Origin: Deltaproteobacteria bacterium
Lineage (GTDB): Bacteria > Myxococcota > JACRCW01
Assembly (NCBI GenBank): GCA_016218805.1
Contig: JACRCW010000114.1
Span: forward strand, 1 to 32,233
Direction: 5' to 3'
DNA: 32,233 nucleotides
The position numbers and the translations under genes were made by a program. The notes under the pieces are model-generated. The model did not search any database, was not told the origin of the DNA, and worked only from the letters and a program-made list of their open reading frames with translations. Positions 24,789 through 32,050 of the stretch are shown in pieces. Each line of letters begins with the position of its first letter. Positions within the stretch are counted from its first letter, which is position 1.

Positions 24789-25523
24789 TTAACGGTGCAG
24801 GTCCGGCTCTTCCAGCAACGCGTCGGATCGGCGTGACCACTGCCGGTAGAGAATCCACCCACCCCACGCGCAACCCACCACCATCAGCGCGCATCCGGCC
24901 GCGAACACCACCTTTGCCAGCGAATGATCCCGCCGCAGCCAACCCAGCGTGGACAGGATGTTGTGCCAGTCATGGCGCGCGGCACGCGCCTCCAGCGCTT
25001 CGTCACTCCACTCGCCAATGAGCGGCATGGCCAGCGAACGCGCGTCATCCACGTACGGCGCCAGGTCCAGCAGGGACTGCCCCAGCCACCACGTGCACAC
25101 GGCCGCGCCAAACGGGTTGCGCTGCCCGAACACAAACGCGACGGCGAGGACGCCGGGCACCAGCAACTGGAACAGGCTCCCGCCCAGGAACATCATGAAG
25201 CGGCCCAGTGGCGTGAAGACCAGGTGCCCGAACTCGTGGAAGGCCAGGTCCACGCGGTGCAGGAAAGATCCGTTGAGCACTTCAAAGTCCACGCCGCGGC
25301 TGATGAACCACGCGCCCCACGGCACCAGCAGCGCCAGCACCGCGGCGCGGCCGGCCCAGTTCATCCGGTTGACGTGCGGGGGGACGTACAGCAGCGCGTC
25401 CAGCACGCGGCGCCCCAGGCTCTCCGTGGGGACCTGTGCGTCATCCGCCGCAAACACGGCCACGCAGCGGTCACACTGCGTCTGGCCGGGGGCGGCGGGG
25501 GCGCCGCAACGCGGGCAGCTCAT
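24789..25523 (-). CDS. Zinc-ribbon plus HExxH membrane protein, putative metalloprotease-like
   Basis: The protein has 244 residues from the ATG at 25523; another ATG at 25535 is possible, and neither has a strong ribosome binding site. The N-terminal zinc ribbon has Cys3, Cys6, Cys17 and Cys20 (CPRC and CDRC). The membrane-embedded part contains the zincin-like motif HEFGH (about 96-100) in FHEFGHLVFTPLGRFMMFLGG, then LVPGVLAVAFVFGQRNPF and CTWWLGQSLLDLAPYVDDAR, followed by HDWHNILSTLGWL and a final helix near 215-235. Similar proteins are widespread as uncharacterised conserved membrane proteins. An M50-like intramembrane protease role is possible but not shown. It is divergent from the ATP-grasp gene. 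Confidence 0.8.
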   Translation of the reverse strand: MSCPRCGAPAAPGQTQCDRCVAVFAADDAQVPTESLGRRVLDALLYVPPHVNRMNWAGRAAVLALLVPWGAWFISRGVDFEVLNGSFLHRVDLAFHEFGHLVFTPLGRFMMFLGGSLFQLLVPGVLAVAFVFGQRNPFGAAVCTWWLGQSLLDLAPYVDDARSLAMPLIGEWSDEALEARAARHDWHNILSTLGWLRRDHSLAKVVFAAGCALMVVGCAWGGWILYRQWSRRSDALLEEPDLHR

Positions 25524-25663
25524 GGGGGCGGGCATGGGGCAGCAGGGTGCCCAAAAGCGGGGCGGCTTGCACGCGCTTGGCAGACGGGTCACCCCGCGTG
25601 GTACGGCGCGCCGCAGCCGGGAGAACGCCACCTTCCCGGCCCACCTGCCAGGAGGCCACAACG

Positions 25664-26602
25664 ATGCGCGTCGGAATCATGCGGGGCCGGGAGAACAGCT
25701 TCCCCAACGCCCTCATCGAGAAGATCAACGGGATGAAGGGCGGCATCACCGCCGAGTTCAACATGATGGGCGGTACGTCCATGGGGGAGCCCAACCCCTA
25801 CCGCGTCATCCTGGACCGCATCTCGCACGAGGTGCCGTACTACCAAGTGTATCTCAAGCAGGCGTCCATGCAGGGCACCTACGTCATCAACAACCCGTTC
25901 TGGGTGCACCAGGATGACAAGTTCTTCGGCTACAGCCTGGCGCAGCGCCTGGGCATCCCCGTTCCCAAGACGGTGGTGCTGCCCAACCGGCAGCACATTG
26001 CGGACATCTCACCGGAGAGCCTGCGCAACCAGTGGCCGGTGGACTTTGAAGCGCGGCTCAAGGAAGTGGGCCTGCCGTGCATCATGAAGCCCGCCTTTGG
26101 CGGCGGGTGGAAGAACGTGCACAAGATCCACAACCTGGATGAGTGCATCCAGAAGTACAACGAGTCCGGCCAGCTCACCATGATGCTGCAGGAGTTCATC
26201 CAGTGGGATGACTACATCCGCTGCCTGGTCATTGGGCGGAAGTACACGCGGCCCATCCGCTACATCCCGCGGCCGTTTGCCCGCGGCGAATACGTGCAGG
26301 ACCTCTCCGTCCTCAACAAGAAGCACGCCGCCAAGGCGGAGGAGTTCTCCGTCCTGTTCAATGAGGCCATCGGCTACGACACCAACGCCATGGAGTTCGC
26401 GGTGCGCGGTGACACGCTGTACGCCATAGACATCACCAACCACGCGTGCGACATGGACCACAACAGCCTGCGGGACGCGCATTTCCCGTGGACCGTGGAG
26501 CACGTGGCCAAGTTCATTGTGGAGACGGCCAAGAGCGACGCGCGCAACAAGGCCTGCGCCGCGTGGGAGAAGTACAAGGACAAGGTGACCGTGAAGGCCT
26601 GA
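25664..26602 (+). CDS. ATP-grasp domain protein (RimK/glutathione synthetase-like)
   Basis: The protein has 312 residues from the ATG at 25664, with AGGAGG upstream (25650-25655). The N-terminal pre-ATP-grasp segment has IMRGRENSFPNALIEKIN and then NNPFWVHQDDKFFGYSLAQRLGIPVPKTV. ATP-grasp motifs follow: GLPCIMKPAFGGGWKNV (Lys and Gly-rich loop), MMLQEFIQWDDYIRCLVIG (hinge and metal strand), and AMEFAVRGDTLYAIDITN, which carries the acidic and Asn metal ligands. Such enzymes activate a carboxylate as acyl phosphate and couple it to an amine or thiol. Its position next to the GCS2-family ligase, across a small divergent gene, suggests sequential ligations, but no substrate is visible. Confidence 0.9.
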   Translation: MRVGIMRGRENSFPNALIEKINGMKGGITAEFNMMGGTSMGEPNPYRVILDRISHEVPYYQVYLKQASMQGTYVINNPFWVHQDDKFFGYSLAQRLGIPVPKTVVLPNRQHIADISPESLRNQWPVDFEARLKEVGLPCIMKPAFGGGWKNVHKIHNLDECIQKYNESGQLTMMLQEFIQWDDYIRCLVIGRKYTRPIRYIPRPFARGEYVQDLSVLNKKHAAKAEEFSVLFNEAIGYDTNAMEFAVRGDTLYAIDITNHACDMDHNSLRDAHFPWTVEHVAKFIVETAKSDARNKACAAWEKYKDKVTVKA

Positions 26603-26667
26603 CGGTATCTTGAACCGGGACTGGGACGACCTGTAGCGTGCGCAGGCCCCCCACCCCGGAGCCGCGC

Positions 26668-28749
26668 ATGGCCGAATCTCCCGCCCCCCCTGAACCCGGC
26701 ACTCCCCCCGAAGTCCCTGACCTGCCCGGCGGTGCGGACGAGCCGCCTCCCGCCGCCACCGGCGCGGGTTGGAAGACCTACATGGTGGCCGGCGTCGTTG
26801 CCGTGTTCATCATTGGCGGCGCCGCCTTTGGCGCCATGAAGTACAAGCAGATGCAGGAGGAGGAGGCCGAGCGCCTCAAGGCGGAGGCCGCCGCCGCGGC
26901 TCCCGCAGCGCCGGCGCCACCGGCCATTCCCGAGGGACCGTGGGAGCGCTGGGATCCCGGCGCGGACGGGAAGGCGGCCATTGAGAAGGCCAACACGGCC
27001 GCTGCCGCGGATGCGGTGCTGCTGGCGGGCAACAAGGTGGCCGCCGAGTTGGCCAAGCGCGCATTGGAACCGGAGGCGCCGGTGGTGACGTTGAAGTTTG
27101 GGCAGGAGGGCGCGGACCCCAAGCCGCCGCACCCGTTGACGGCGCGGCTGCCCACCGCGCAGGCGCTGCACAAGATCAGCACGGAGGTGGAGGGCACCCT
27201 GGGCCTCAAGGTGCGCCTGCTGCACGCGTGGAACTCCGCCGCGGAGTTCAAGGCGCTGCAGGATGCCGCGCCCACGCTGGCGGCGGTCCCCGGGGGGGAC
27301 GCCCACTTTGCTGACGCGGTGGACATCTCCAACACGGACGGCGCGGGCAAGAAGGCGCTCACGCTGGGGACGGACGGCAAGGTCATCTTCCTGGAGGAGG
27401 TCCAGGACAAGTCCGGCCTGCCGCGCTTTGAGGCCGTCATTGAGAAGATTGAGGCGGACGCCATCAAGGAGGCGCCCAAGAAGAAGAAGGCGGTGGTGCA
27501 GGCCTGGGTGGACTCAGTGGAGCAGGACTTCCACAACGGCGTGTGGGGCGTGCACGACGCCACCATGGAGGTGTGGCAGAAGAACGGCTGGGCCATTGGC
27601 CATTGCGGCGAGGTCCAGGCGCGGTCCTGGCACGCGGAGCCGGTTCGGACCATGAAGGACTGCACGCGCTTTTCCGGCGCGTACAACGAGCGCATCCGCA
27701 ACTACCACCTCAGCGCCGGCGCTTCGGAGCCGTACGTGATGGCGGCCATGGAGCTGGCCCGCAAGGGCGGGGACCTGGAGCCCTACCTGATGCCGGAGCC
27801 CGAACGCGAGTTGAATGACGCCGTCAACGCCTCCCTGCCGGACAACTTCACGCTCATTGGCTTCAACCGCGTGAGCCCCAAGGTTTCCGGCAAGGCGGAG
27901 GACTGGGACGCGCCCATTGTGTTCCTCAAGATGGGCGGCGTGGACCGCAAGGGCCGCGTGCAGCGCGTGCTGGGCCGGTTTGCCACCGCCAACGCGGTCA
28001 ATGAGATTGCCAAGGAGATTGAGGCGACCTTTGGCCTCAAGGTCCGCGCCAACTTCCTGTGGCGCACCAACGCGGTGCAGCACGCGCTGCGCACGGCCAA
28101 TCCCAAGCTGGCCGCGCTGCCGGGGACGTCCAACCACTTTGTGAACGCGGCGGACATTTCACGCGCGGAGGCCACCGGGAAGAACGTGCTGACACTGGGG
28201 ACGGACGGGAAGATCATCATGCTGGAGGACCTCAAGACGCCGGAGGGGCTGGCGCGCTTCAAGGAGGTCATCAAGCGCATTGAGGCGGACGAACTGAAGA
28301 AGGCCGGCAAGAACCAGAAGCGCGCGGACAAGGTGGTGGACGCGTGGGTGAAGACGGCGGAGGAGGACCTCAACGCGGGCGTGTGGGGCATGACGGACGC
28401 CACCATGGACATCTGGCGCAAGCACGGGTGGACCACCGGCCACTGCGGCGAGATTGCCTATGAGAGCTGGCACACCGAGCCCATTGGCAAGATGAAGAAG
28501 TGCGACCGCTGGGATGCCACGTACAACAAGCGCATCAAGACCTACCGCAAGAAGCCGCCGCCCAGCGAAGACGCGGTGTTTGAGCTGGTGGAGGCGGTGT
28601 TGTCCAAGCCGCTGCCCTCCGCCGCCGAGTTCAAGAAGGCTGCCGCCAAGAAGGGCGGCGGCGGCGGGTGCAAGGGCATCGGCTGCCTGGAGAAGGCGGC
28701 CAAGGACGTCATGAAGATGGGCGGCGGCATGTTTGGCAAGAAGAAGTGA
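26668..28749 (+). CDS. Membrane-anchored protein with two tandem copies of an unknown Cys/Trp-containing domain
   Basis: The protein has 693 residues, with start ATG 26668 and GGAG upstream. A Pro-rich tail (1-33) precedes one transmembrane helix (about 36-58) and an Ala/Pro linker. Two homologous units follow, about residues 137-345 and 414-625. Both contain a LTLGTDGK(V/I)I strand and a VWG-DATM-W-GW-GHCGE block (292-332 and 572-612), with a Cys in GHCGE and a second Cys about 17 residues later. The units begin alike (APVVTLKFGQ, APIVFLKMGG). A Gly/Lys/Cys-rich tail (GGGGGCKGIGCLEKA) ends the protein. I do not recognise the domain. The paired Cys could form a disulfide in an extracytoplasmic protein. 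Confidence 0.85.
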   Translation: MAESPAPPEPGTPPEVPDLPGGADEPPPAATGAGWKTYMVAGVVAVFIIGGAAFGAMKYKQMQEEEAERLKAEAAAAAPAAPAPPAIPEGPWERWDPGADGKAAIEKANTAAAADAVLLAGNKVAAELAKRALEPEAPVVTLKFGQEGADPKPPHPLTARLPTAQALHKISTEVEGTLGLKVRLLHAWNSAAEFKALQDAAPTLAAVPGGDAHFADAVDISNTDGAGKKALTLGTDGKVIFLEEVQDKSGLPRFEAVIEKIEADAIKEAPKKKKAVVQAWVDSVEQDFHNGVWGVHDATMEVWQKNGWAIGHCGEVQARSWHAEPVRTMKDCTRFSGAYNERIRNYHLSAGASEPYVMAAMELARKGGDLEPYLMPEPERELNDAVNASLPDNFTLIGFNRVSPKVSGKAEDWDAPIVFLKMGGVDRKGRVQRVLGRFATANAVNEIAKEIEATFGLKVRANFLWRTNAVQHALRTANPKLAALPGTSNHFVNAADISRAEATGKNVLTLGTDGKIIMLEDLKTPEGLARFKEVIKRIEADELKKAGKNQKRADKVVDAWVKTAEEDLNAGVWGMTDATMDIWRKHGWTTGHCGEIAYESWHTEPIGKMKKCDRWDATYNKRIKTYRKKPPPSEDAVFELVEAVLSKPLPSAAEFKKAAAKKGGGGGCKGIGCLEKAAKDVMKMGGGMFGKKK

Positions 28750-28781
28750 AGCGGTGTGGAACCGCCGTCCCGCTGGTCGCT

Positions 28782-28804
28782 GCGGCGGGGCCTGTACCCG
28801 CCGC
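28782..28804 (+). terminator. Hairpin after the tandem-domain gene
   Basis: GCGGCGGG (28782-28789) pairs exactly with CCCGCCGC (28797-28804) around a 7-base loop, 33 bp after the stop. No T-tract follows, so it may be a Rho-independent-like stem of a GC-rich genome or simply protect the 3' end. A second 7-bp stem lies at 28841-28861. Confidence 0.4.
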
Positions 28805-28903
28805 GGTGCGTGATGATGTCAAACCCCATTCCGTTCCCTGCGGCGGCTGCAGCTGCCGCCGTGACGACGGATTTCCGAGTTCACTGACAACAGGAGGAAG
28901 ACC

Positions 28904-29299
28904 ATGAGCAAGACGTTGGCAGCTGTGTGTGGCGTGGTGGTTACCGGATTCCTGGCCGGCCTGGCCTGCGGGTCCAGCAAGGCCGAACAGAAGCCGGAAG
29001 AGAAGACTGAGACCGGCGCCCCCGCCGCCGCGGCAGCGGAAGCGCCCAAGCCGTGCGATCTGTTCAAGCAGGACTGCGCGGAGGGCCAGGCGTGCACCTT
29101 TGCGCAGGGCCAGTCCGTGTGCGTGGCGTCCGGCGCGGCCAAGGATGGTGACCCGTGCAAGACGGGCAATGACTGCGGCAAGGGCCTGTTCTGCACGTCC
29201 GCCGGGTGCAAGGCCATCTGCGACGCGGCGCACCCGTGCGCCGGGGGCGTCAACTGCACCATGTTCACCAACAACAACACGCTGGGCGCCTGCCAGTAG
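28904..29299 (+). CDS. Small Cys-rich lipoprotein
   Basis: The 131-residue protein has a signal peptide ending in lipobox LAGLAC (Cys22), then a charged Lys/Glu/Ala linker to about residue 47, then a Cys-rich domain with at least ten Cys (CDLFKQDCAEGQACTF, SVCVA, DPCKTGNDCGKGLFC, GCKAICDAAHPCAGGVNC). The spacing resembles the small EGF/dickkopf-like Cys-rich modules common on myxobacterial surfaces. Start ATG 28904 has AGGAGG upstream. It ends at a TAG (29297-29299); in the duplicate copy downstream this codon has become CAG. No enzymatic function is suggested. Confidence 0.88.
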   Translation: MSKTLAAVCGVVVTGFLAGLACGSSKAEQKPEEKTETGAPAAAAAEAPKPCDLFKQDCAEGQACTFAQGQSVCVASGAAKDGDPCKTGNDCGKGLFCTSAGCKAICDAAHPCAGGVNCTMFTNNNTLGACQ

Positions 29300-29391
29300 C
29301 GTGCTTGCACGCACCCTCCCCGCGGCATGAGATGGCCGCGGTGGAGGTGGGCGTGGTCAAGGTCTGCTCTCCCGCATCCTGCGGCGCGCCG
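29212..29391 (+). repeat. Left 180-bp direct repeat flanking the DUF433/DUF5615 cassette
   Basis: It is nearly identical to 30090-30269 (offset 878), with a T/C change at 29297, a one-base indel near 29349, and a GT versus GCA difference near 29362. It contains the last 29 codons of the Cys-rich lipoprotein, the intergenic hairpin (29320-29341), and a ribosome binding site (29343) and GTG (29353) of the HDAC gene that run out of frame after four codons. Confidence 0.93.
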
Positions 29392-29415
29392 GATCGCACC
29401 ATCGGCCTGACTTCG

Positions 29416-29793
29416 TCATGAATCGTCGGGGGCGGCTGGCGGCCGAGTGATCCGCAGCCTGTTGGCGGTGGCGACGACAAAACACCGCCGGAATGTGACT
29501 GCATCTGGCGAGGTCAACCATCCCACCACGTAGTCGGCCACGCGCCATTGCTCAGCGTCTGGCAACAGCACCAGCAAGATCCCGTGGTGGTTACCGGGTG
29601 CGAACTTGCGGACGTCAGAGAAATCCAGGTCCTGCGTGACAAGAAACCGCTCCTGGGCTTGCGCTTGCGCCCAGATATCCCCGTCGGGATGTCCGCGGAG
29701 CCCTTCATCGTGGACGGTATGGACATCAAGACCCCGCGCGAGGAGGCGCCTGGCGGCCGACGTGGGAATGTTCTCGTCGAGCTTGATCTTCAC
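29416..29793 (-). CDS. DUF5615 PIN-like protein (probable toxin)
   Basis: The protein has 125 residues from a GTG at 29793 that overlaps the DUF433 stop by 4 bp. It begins KIKLDENIP, the DUF5615 hallmark with the first acidic pair of the PIN-like active site. HTVHDEGLRGHPDGDIWAQA and ERFLVTQDLDFSDVR follow, the latter giving the further conserved Asp residues (TQDLDF). Such proteins are predicted PIN-like ribonucleases and commonly pair with DUF433 antitoxin-like proteins. G+C is lower than the background (36/60 at 29461-29520; 37/60 at 29581-29640), which with the flanking repeats points to insertion. The toxin role is family-level knowledge, not demonstrated here. Confidence 0.9.
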   Translation of the reverse strand: MKIKLDENIPTSAARRLLARGLDVHTVHDEGLRGHPDGDIWAQAQAQERFLVTQDLDFSDVRKFAPGNHHGILLVLLPDAEQWRVADYVVGWLTSPDAVTFRRCFVVATANRLRITRPPAAPDDS

Positions 29794-30041
29794 GCGACCT
29801 TGACCTCAGGAGGAATGGGGGCCGGGGCCGGCAGGTCTTCGCTCGCAGCCGCGGCGGCAAAAGCAATGACGGAGCGGACGTCCTCCACGGTGAGGCTGGG
29901 GTACTCCCGCACAATGACCTCGGCGCTATCACCATGGGCAAGGCAGCCGAGCACGGTGCGCACGAGGACGCGTGTCCCGCGGATCACCGGTTGGCCTCCG
30001 CAGATGGATGGGTCCCTCACAATGCGTTCCTGGAAGGTCAT
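29790..30041 (-). CDS. DUF433 protein (probable antitoxin)
   Basis: The protein has 83 residues from the ATG at 30041, preceded by GGAGG. It contains the canonical DUF433 pattern RIVRDPSICGGQPVIRGTRV and a helix-turn-helix-like region TVLGCLAHGDSAEVIVREYP, then LTVEDVRSVIAFAA. DUF433 proteins are small predicted DNA-binding antitoxins. It is first in a two-gene transcript with DUF5615. The Pro/Ala-rich C-terminus (about 65-83) may contact the partner. The order antitoxin then toxin and the 4-bp overlap are typical of type II modules. Confidence 0.92.
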   Translation of the reverse strand: MTFQERIVRDPSICGGQPVIRGTRVLVRTVLGCLAHGDSAEVIVREYPSLTVEDVRSVIAFAAAAASEDLPAPAPIPPEVKVA

Positions 30042-30070
30042 GCCGCCTCCGTGTTGCACCCATGACGATA

Positions 30071-30089
30071 CCGCCGGCCGGCCAAGGAT
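30071..30089 (+). pseudogene. Possible decayed fragment of the lipoprotein gene next to the right repeat
   Basis: The sequence GGCCAAGGATGG here matches 29137-29148 inside the lipoprotein gene and runs straight into the right 180-bp repeat. This implies that about 65 bp (29149-29213 of the parent) are missing from the duplicate. It supports an originally longer duplication that has since lost internal sequence. The match is short, so this is moderate evidence. Confidence 0.45.
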
Positions 30090-30269
30090 GGCCATCTGCG
30101 ACGCGGCGCACCCGTGCGCCGGGGGCGTCAACTGCACCATGTTCACCAACAACAACACGCTGGGCGCCTGCCAGCAGCGTGCTTGCACGCACCCTCCCCG
30201 CGGCATGAGATGGCCGCGGTGGAGGTGGCGTGGTCAAGGCACTGCTCTCCCGCATCCTGCGGCGCGCCG
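30090..30269 (+). repeat. Right 180-bp direct repeat flanking the DUF433/DUF5615 cassette
   Basis: This partner of 29212-29391 holds a headless remnant of the lipoprotein 3' end, with its stop TAG changed to CAG, the intergenic hairpin, and the functional ribosome binding site and start of the HDAC gene (30221-30269). Confidence 0.93.
30198..30219 (+). promoter_or_regulatory. 7-bp-stem hairpin before the HDAC start
   Basis: CCGCGGC (30198-30204) and GCCGCGG (30213-30219) are exact complements around an 8-base loop, immediately upstream of GGAGG (30221). It is duplicated at 29320-29341. It could be the terminator of the lipoprotein gene in the ancestral arrangement, or a leader structure affecting HDAC translation. 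No T-tract is present. Confidence 0.4.
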
Positions 30270-32002
30270 TCGTTGGACGGCACGTGCGCATCTGGCACCA
30301 CCCCGCCTACCGGCTGCCGCTGGGGACGCTGGACGGTGCACGCTCGGTGGAGCCGCGGCGTGCGGACCTGGTGCGCTGGTACGCGCTGCAGAGCGGGTTT
30401 GCCACGGCGGACAACTTCCGCGTGCCCCCGGCGTGCAGCTGGGAGGAACTGGAGCGCGTCCACACCCACCGGCTCATTGAGGACATCTCGTCCGCGGACG
30501 GGCTGGCGCGCGTGTTCAGCGTGGACCCCGCGGAAGTGCCGGTGGACAGCCTGCTGGCCATGGTGCGGCACGCGGTGGGCGGGACCGTGCAGGCCGCCTA
30601 CGAAGCGCTGAGCACCCAGCGGCCCATGCTCAACCTGCTGGGCGGCTTTCACCACGCCGGGAAGGACCGCGCCGGCGGGTTCTGCCCGGTCAATGACATG
30701 GCCGTGGCGGTGGCGGCGCTGCGCGCGGGCGGGTGGACGGGGAAGGTGGCCGTCATTGACCTGGATGCGCACCCGCCGGACGGCACGGCGGACTGCCTGG
30801 CGCATGATGACGGCACGTGGGTGGGCTCGCTGTCCGGCAGCGACTGGGGGCCCCTGCCCCGCTCCGACGAGACGGTGCTGCCGCTGCGCTGCCCGGACCG
30901 CCCCTACCTGGCCGCGCTGCGCGCGCTGCTGGAGCGCATGCCGCGGCCGGACCTGGCGTTTGTGGTGGCAGGAGGGGACGTGCTGGCCCAGGACCCGTTG
31001 GGGCAGCTGGGGCTGACGCTGCGCGGCACCCTGGAGCGTGACGCCCTGGTGCTGCGCTTCCTGCGCGGGCGTGCGTCCGTGTGGCTGCCCGGCGGCGGCT
31101 ACACGGGCGACGCGTGGAAGGTGCTGGCGCAGACGGCGGAGCTGCTGACCACGCACACCGTGCACGCCCCGGTGGATGCGGACCCCATGGGGGCGCGGTT
31201 CGCGCACGTGGCGGGGCAGATGGACACCACGCGCCTGCAGGGCGGCGGCGAGTCCTGGATTTCCCAGGAGGACGTGGACGCGGAGCTGGGCGCGCCCGGC
31301 GCGGGCGCCCGGCGTCTGCTGGGCTACTACACCGCGGAGGGGCTGGAGTACGGCCTGTTCCGGTACGGCATCCTCACGCACATCCACCGCCTGGGTTACA
31401 CGGCGCTGACCATTGAGGTGCACAACGAATCCGAAGGCGACCGCCTGCGCGTCACCGGCGAATGGGACGGCAAGCGCGACACGCTGATGGACATTGTGCT
31501 GGCGCGGCGCATGGTGGCGGGGGAGCAACCGGTGCTGTTCATCCACTGGCTGGAGTTGCGGCACCCGCGGGCGCAGTTTTCGGATTCGCGCCCGCGGCTG
31601 CCGGGGCAGAACGTCCCCGGGCCGGGGCTGGCCCGCGAAGCCGCGGAGATGCTGGGACAGATGGCGCGCCGCCTGGGGCTCAAGGGGTTGTGCTTCAAGC
31701 CCGCGCACTTCCACGTGGCGTATGGGGCGCGGCACCGGTTTGTGTTCACCATGCCGGAGCGGCAGGCGCGCTTCTTGGCGCTGCTGCGCGCGCTGCGGCC
31801 GCTGCCGCTGCTGGAGGCCACGCGCGCCGTGGAGGAGGGCCGCGTGGTGCTGGACGGGAATCCCTACGCGTGGGAACCGGATGACATGGTGTACTGGCTG
31901 GACGGCTCACGCCCCGACGACACGCGCGCGCGCGCGCTGGCGGAGAGGCTGGTCTTCACAGTGGCCCCCGTCCAAGGCCCGCCGGATTCCATGGGGCCCT
32001 GA
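30230..32002 (+). CDS. Histone deacetylase-family amidohydrolase with C-terminal extension
   Basis: The protein has 590 residues from a GTG at 30230, with GGAGG upstream. The HDAC domain covers about 15-320: GGFHHA with the His pair 141-142, GGFCPVNDMAVAV, DLDAH with zinc ligands Asp179 and His181, AGGD with the third ligand Asp250, and LPGGGY with Tyr291, so all catalytic positions are present. The family deacetylates acyl-lysine, polyamines or other N-acyl amines. Residues about 355-590 form an extra region (GYYTAEGLEYGLFRYG, FIHWLELRHPRAQF, RPRLPGQNVPGPGLAREAAE, GLKGLCFKPAHFHVAYG) that resembles conserved segments of unknown function in other proteins. The upstream region is part of the duplicated 180-bp repeat. 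Confidence 0.9.
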   Translation: MVKALLSRILRRAVVGRHVRIWHHPAYRLPLGTLDGARSVEPRRADLVRWYALQSGFATADNFRVPPACSWEELERVHTHRLIEDISSADGLARVFSVDPAEVPVDSLLAMVRHAVGGTVQAAYEALSTQRPMLNLLGGFHHAGKDRAGGFCPVNDMAVAVAALRAGGWTGKVAVIDLDAHPPDGTADCLAHDDGTWVGSLSGSDWGPLPRSDETVLPLRCPDRPYLAALRALLERMPRPDLAFVVAGGDVLAQDPLGQLGLTLRGTLERDALVLRFLRGRASVWLPGGGYTGDAWKVLAQTAELLTTHTVHAPVDADPMGARFAHVAGQMDTTRLQGGGESWISQEDVDAELGAPGAGARRLLGYYTAEGLEYGLFRYGILTHIHRLGYTALTIEVHNESEGDRLRVTGEWDGKRDTLMDIVLARRMVAGEQPVLFIHWLELRHPRAQFSDSRPRLPGQNVPGPGLAREAAEMLGQMARRLGLKGLCFKPAHFHVAYGARHRFVFTMPERQARFLALLRALRPLPLLEATRAVEEGRVVLDGNPYAWEPDDMVYWLDGSRPDDTRARALAERLVFTVAPVQGPPDSMGP

Positions 32003-32050
32003 CGCCGCCTCCCGGGTTATTAGCAGCGCCCGCGGCGACCGCGCTGACCA

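Noticed and set aside
29548..30480. 310-codon plus-strand frame running through the DUF433/DUF5615 cassette
   Set aside because: It is antisense to two well-supported genes and crosses the right repeat and the HDAC start out of frame.
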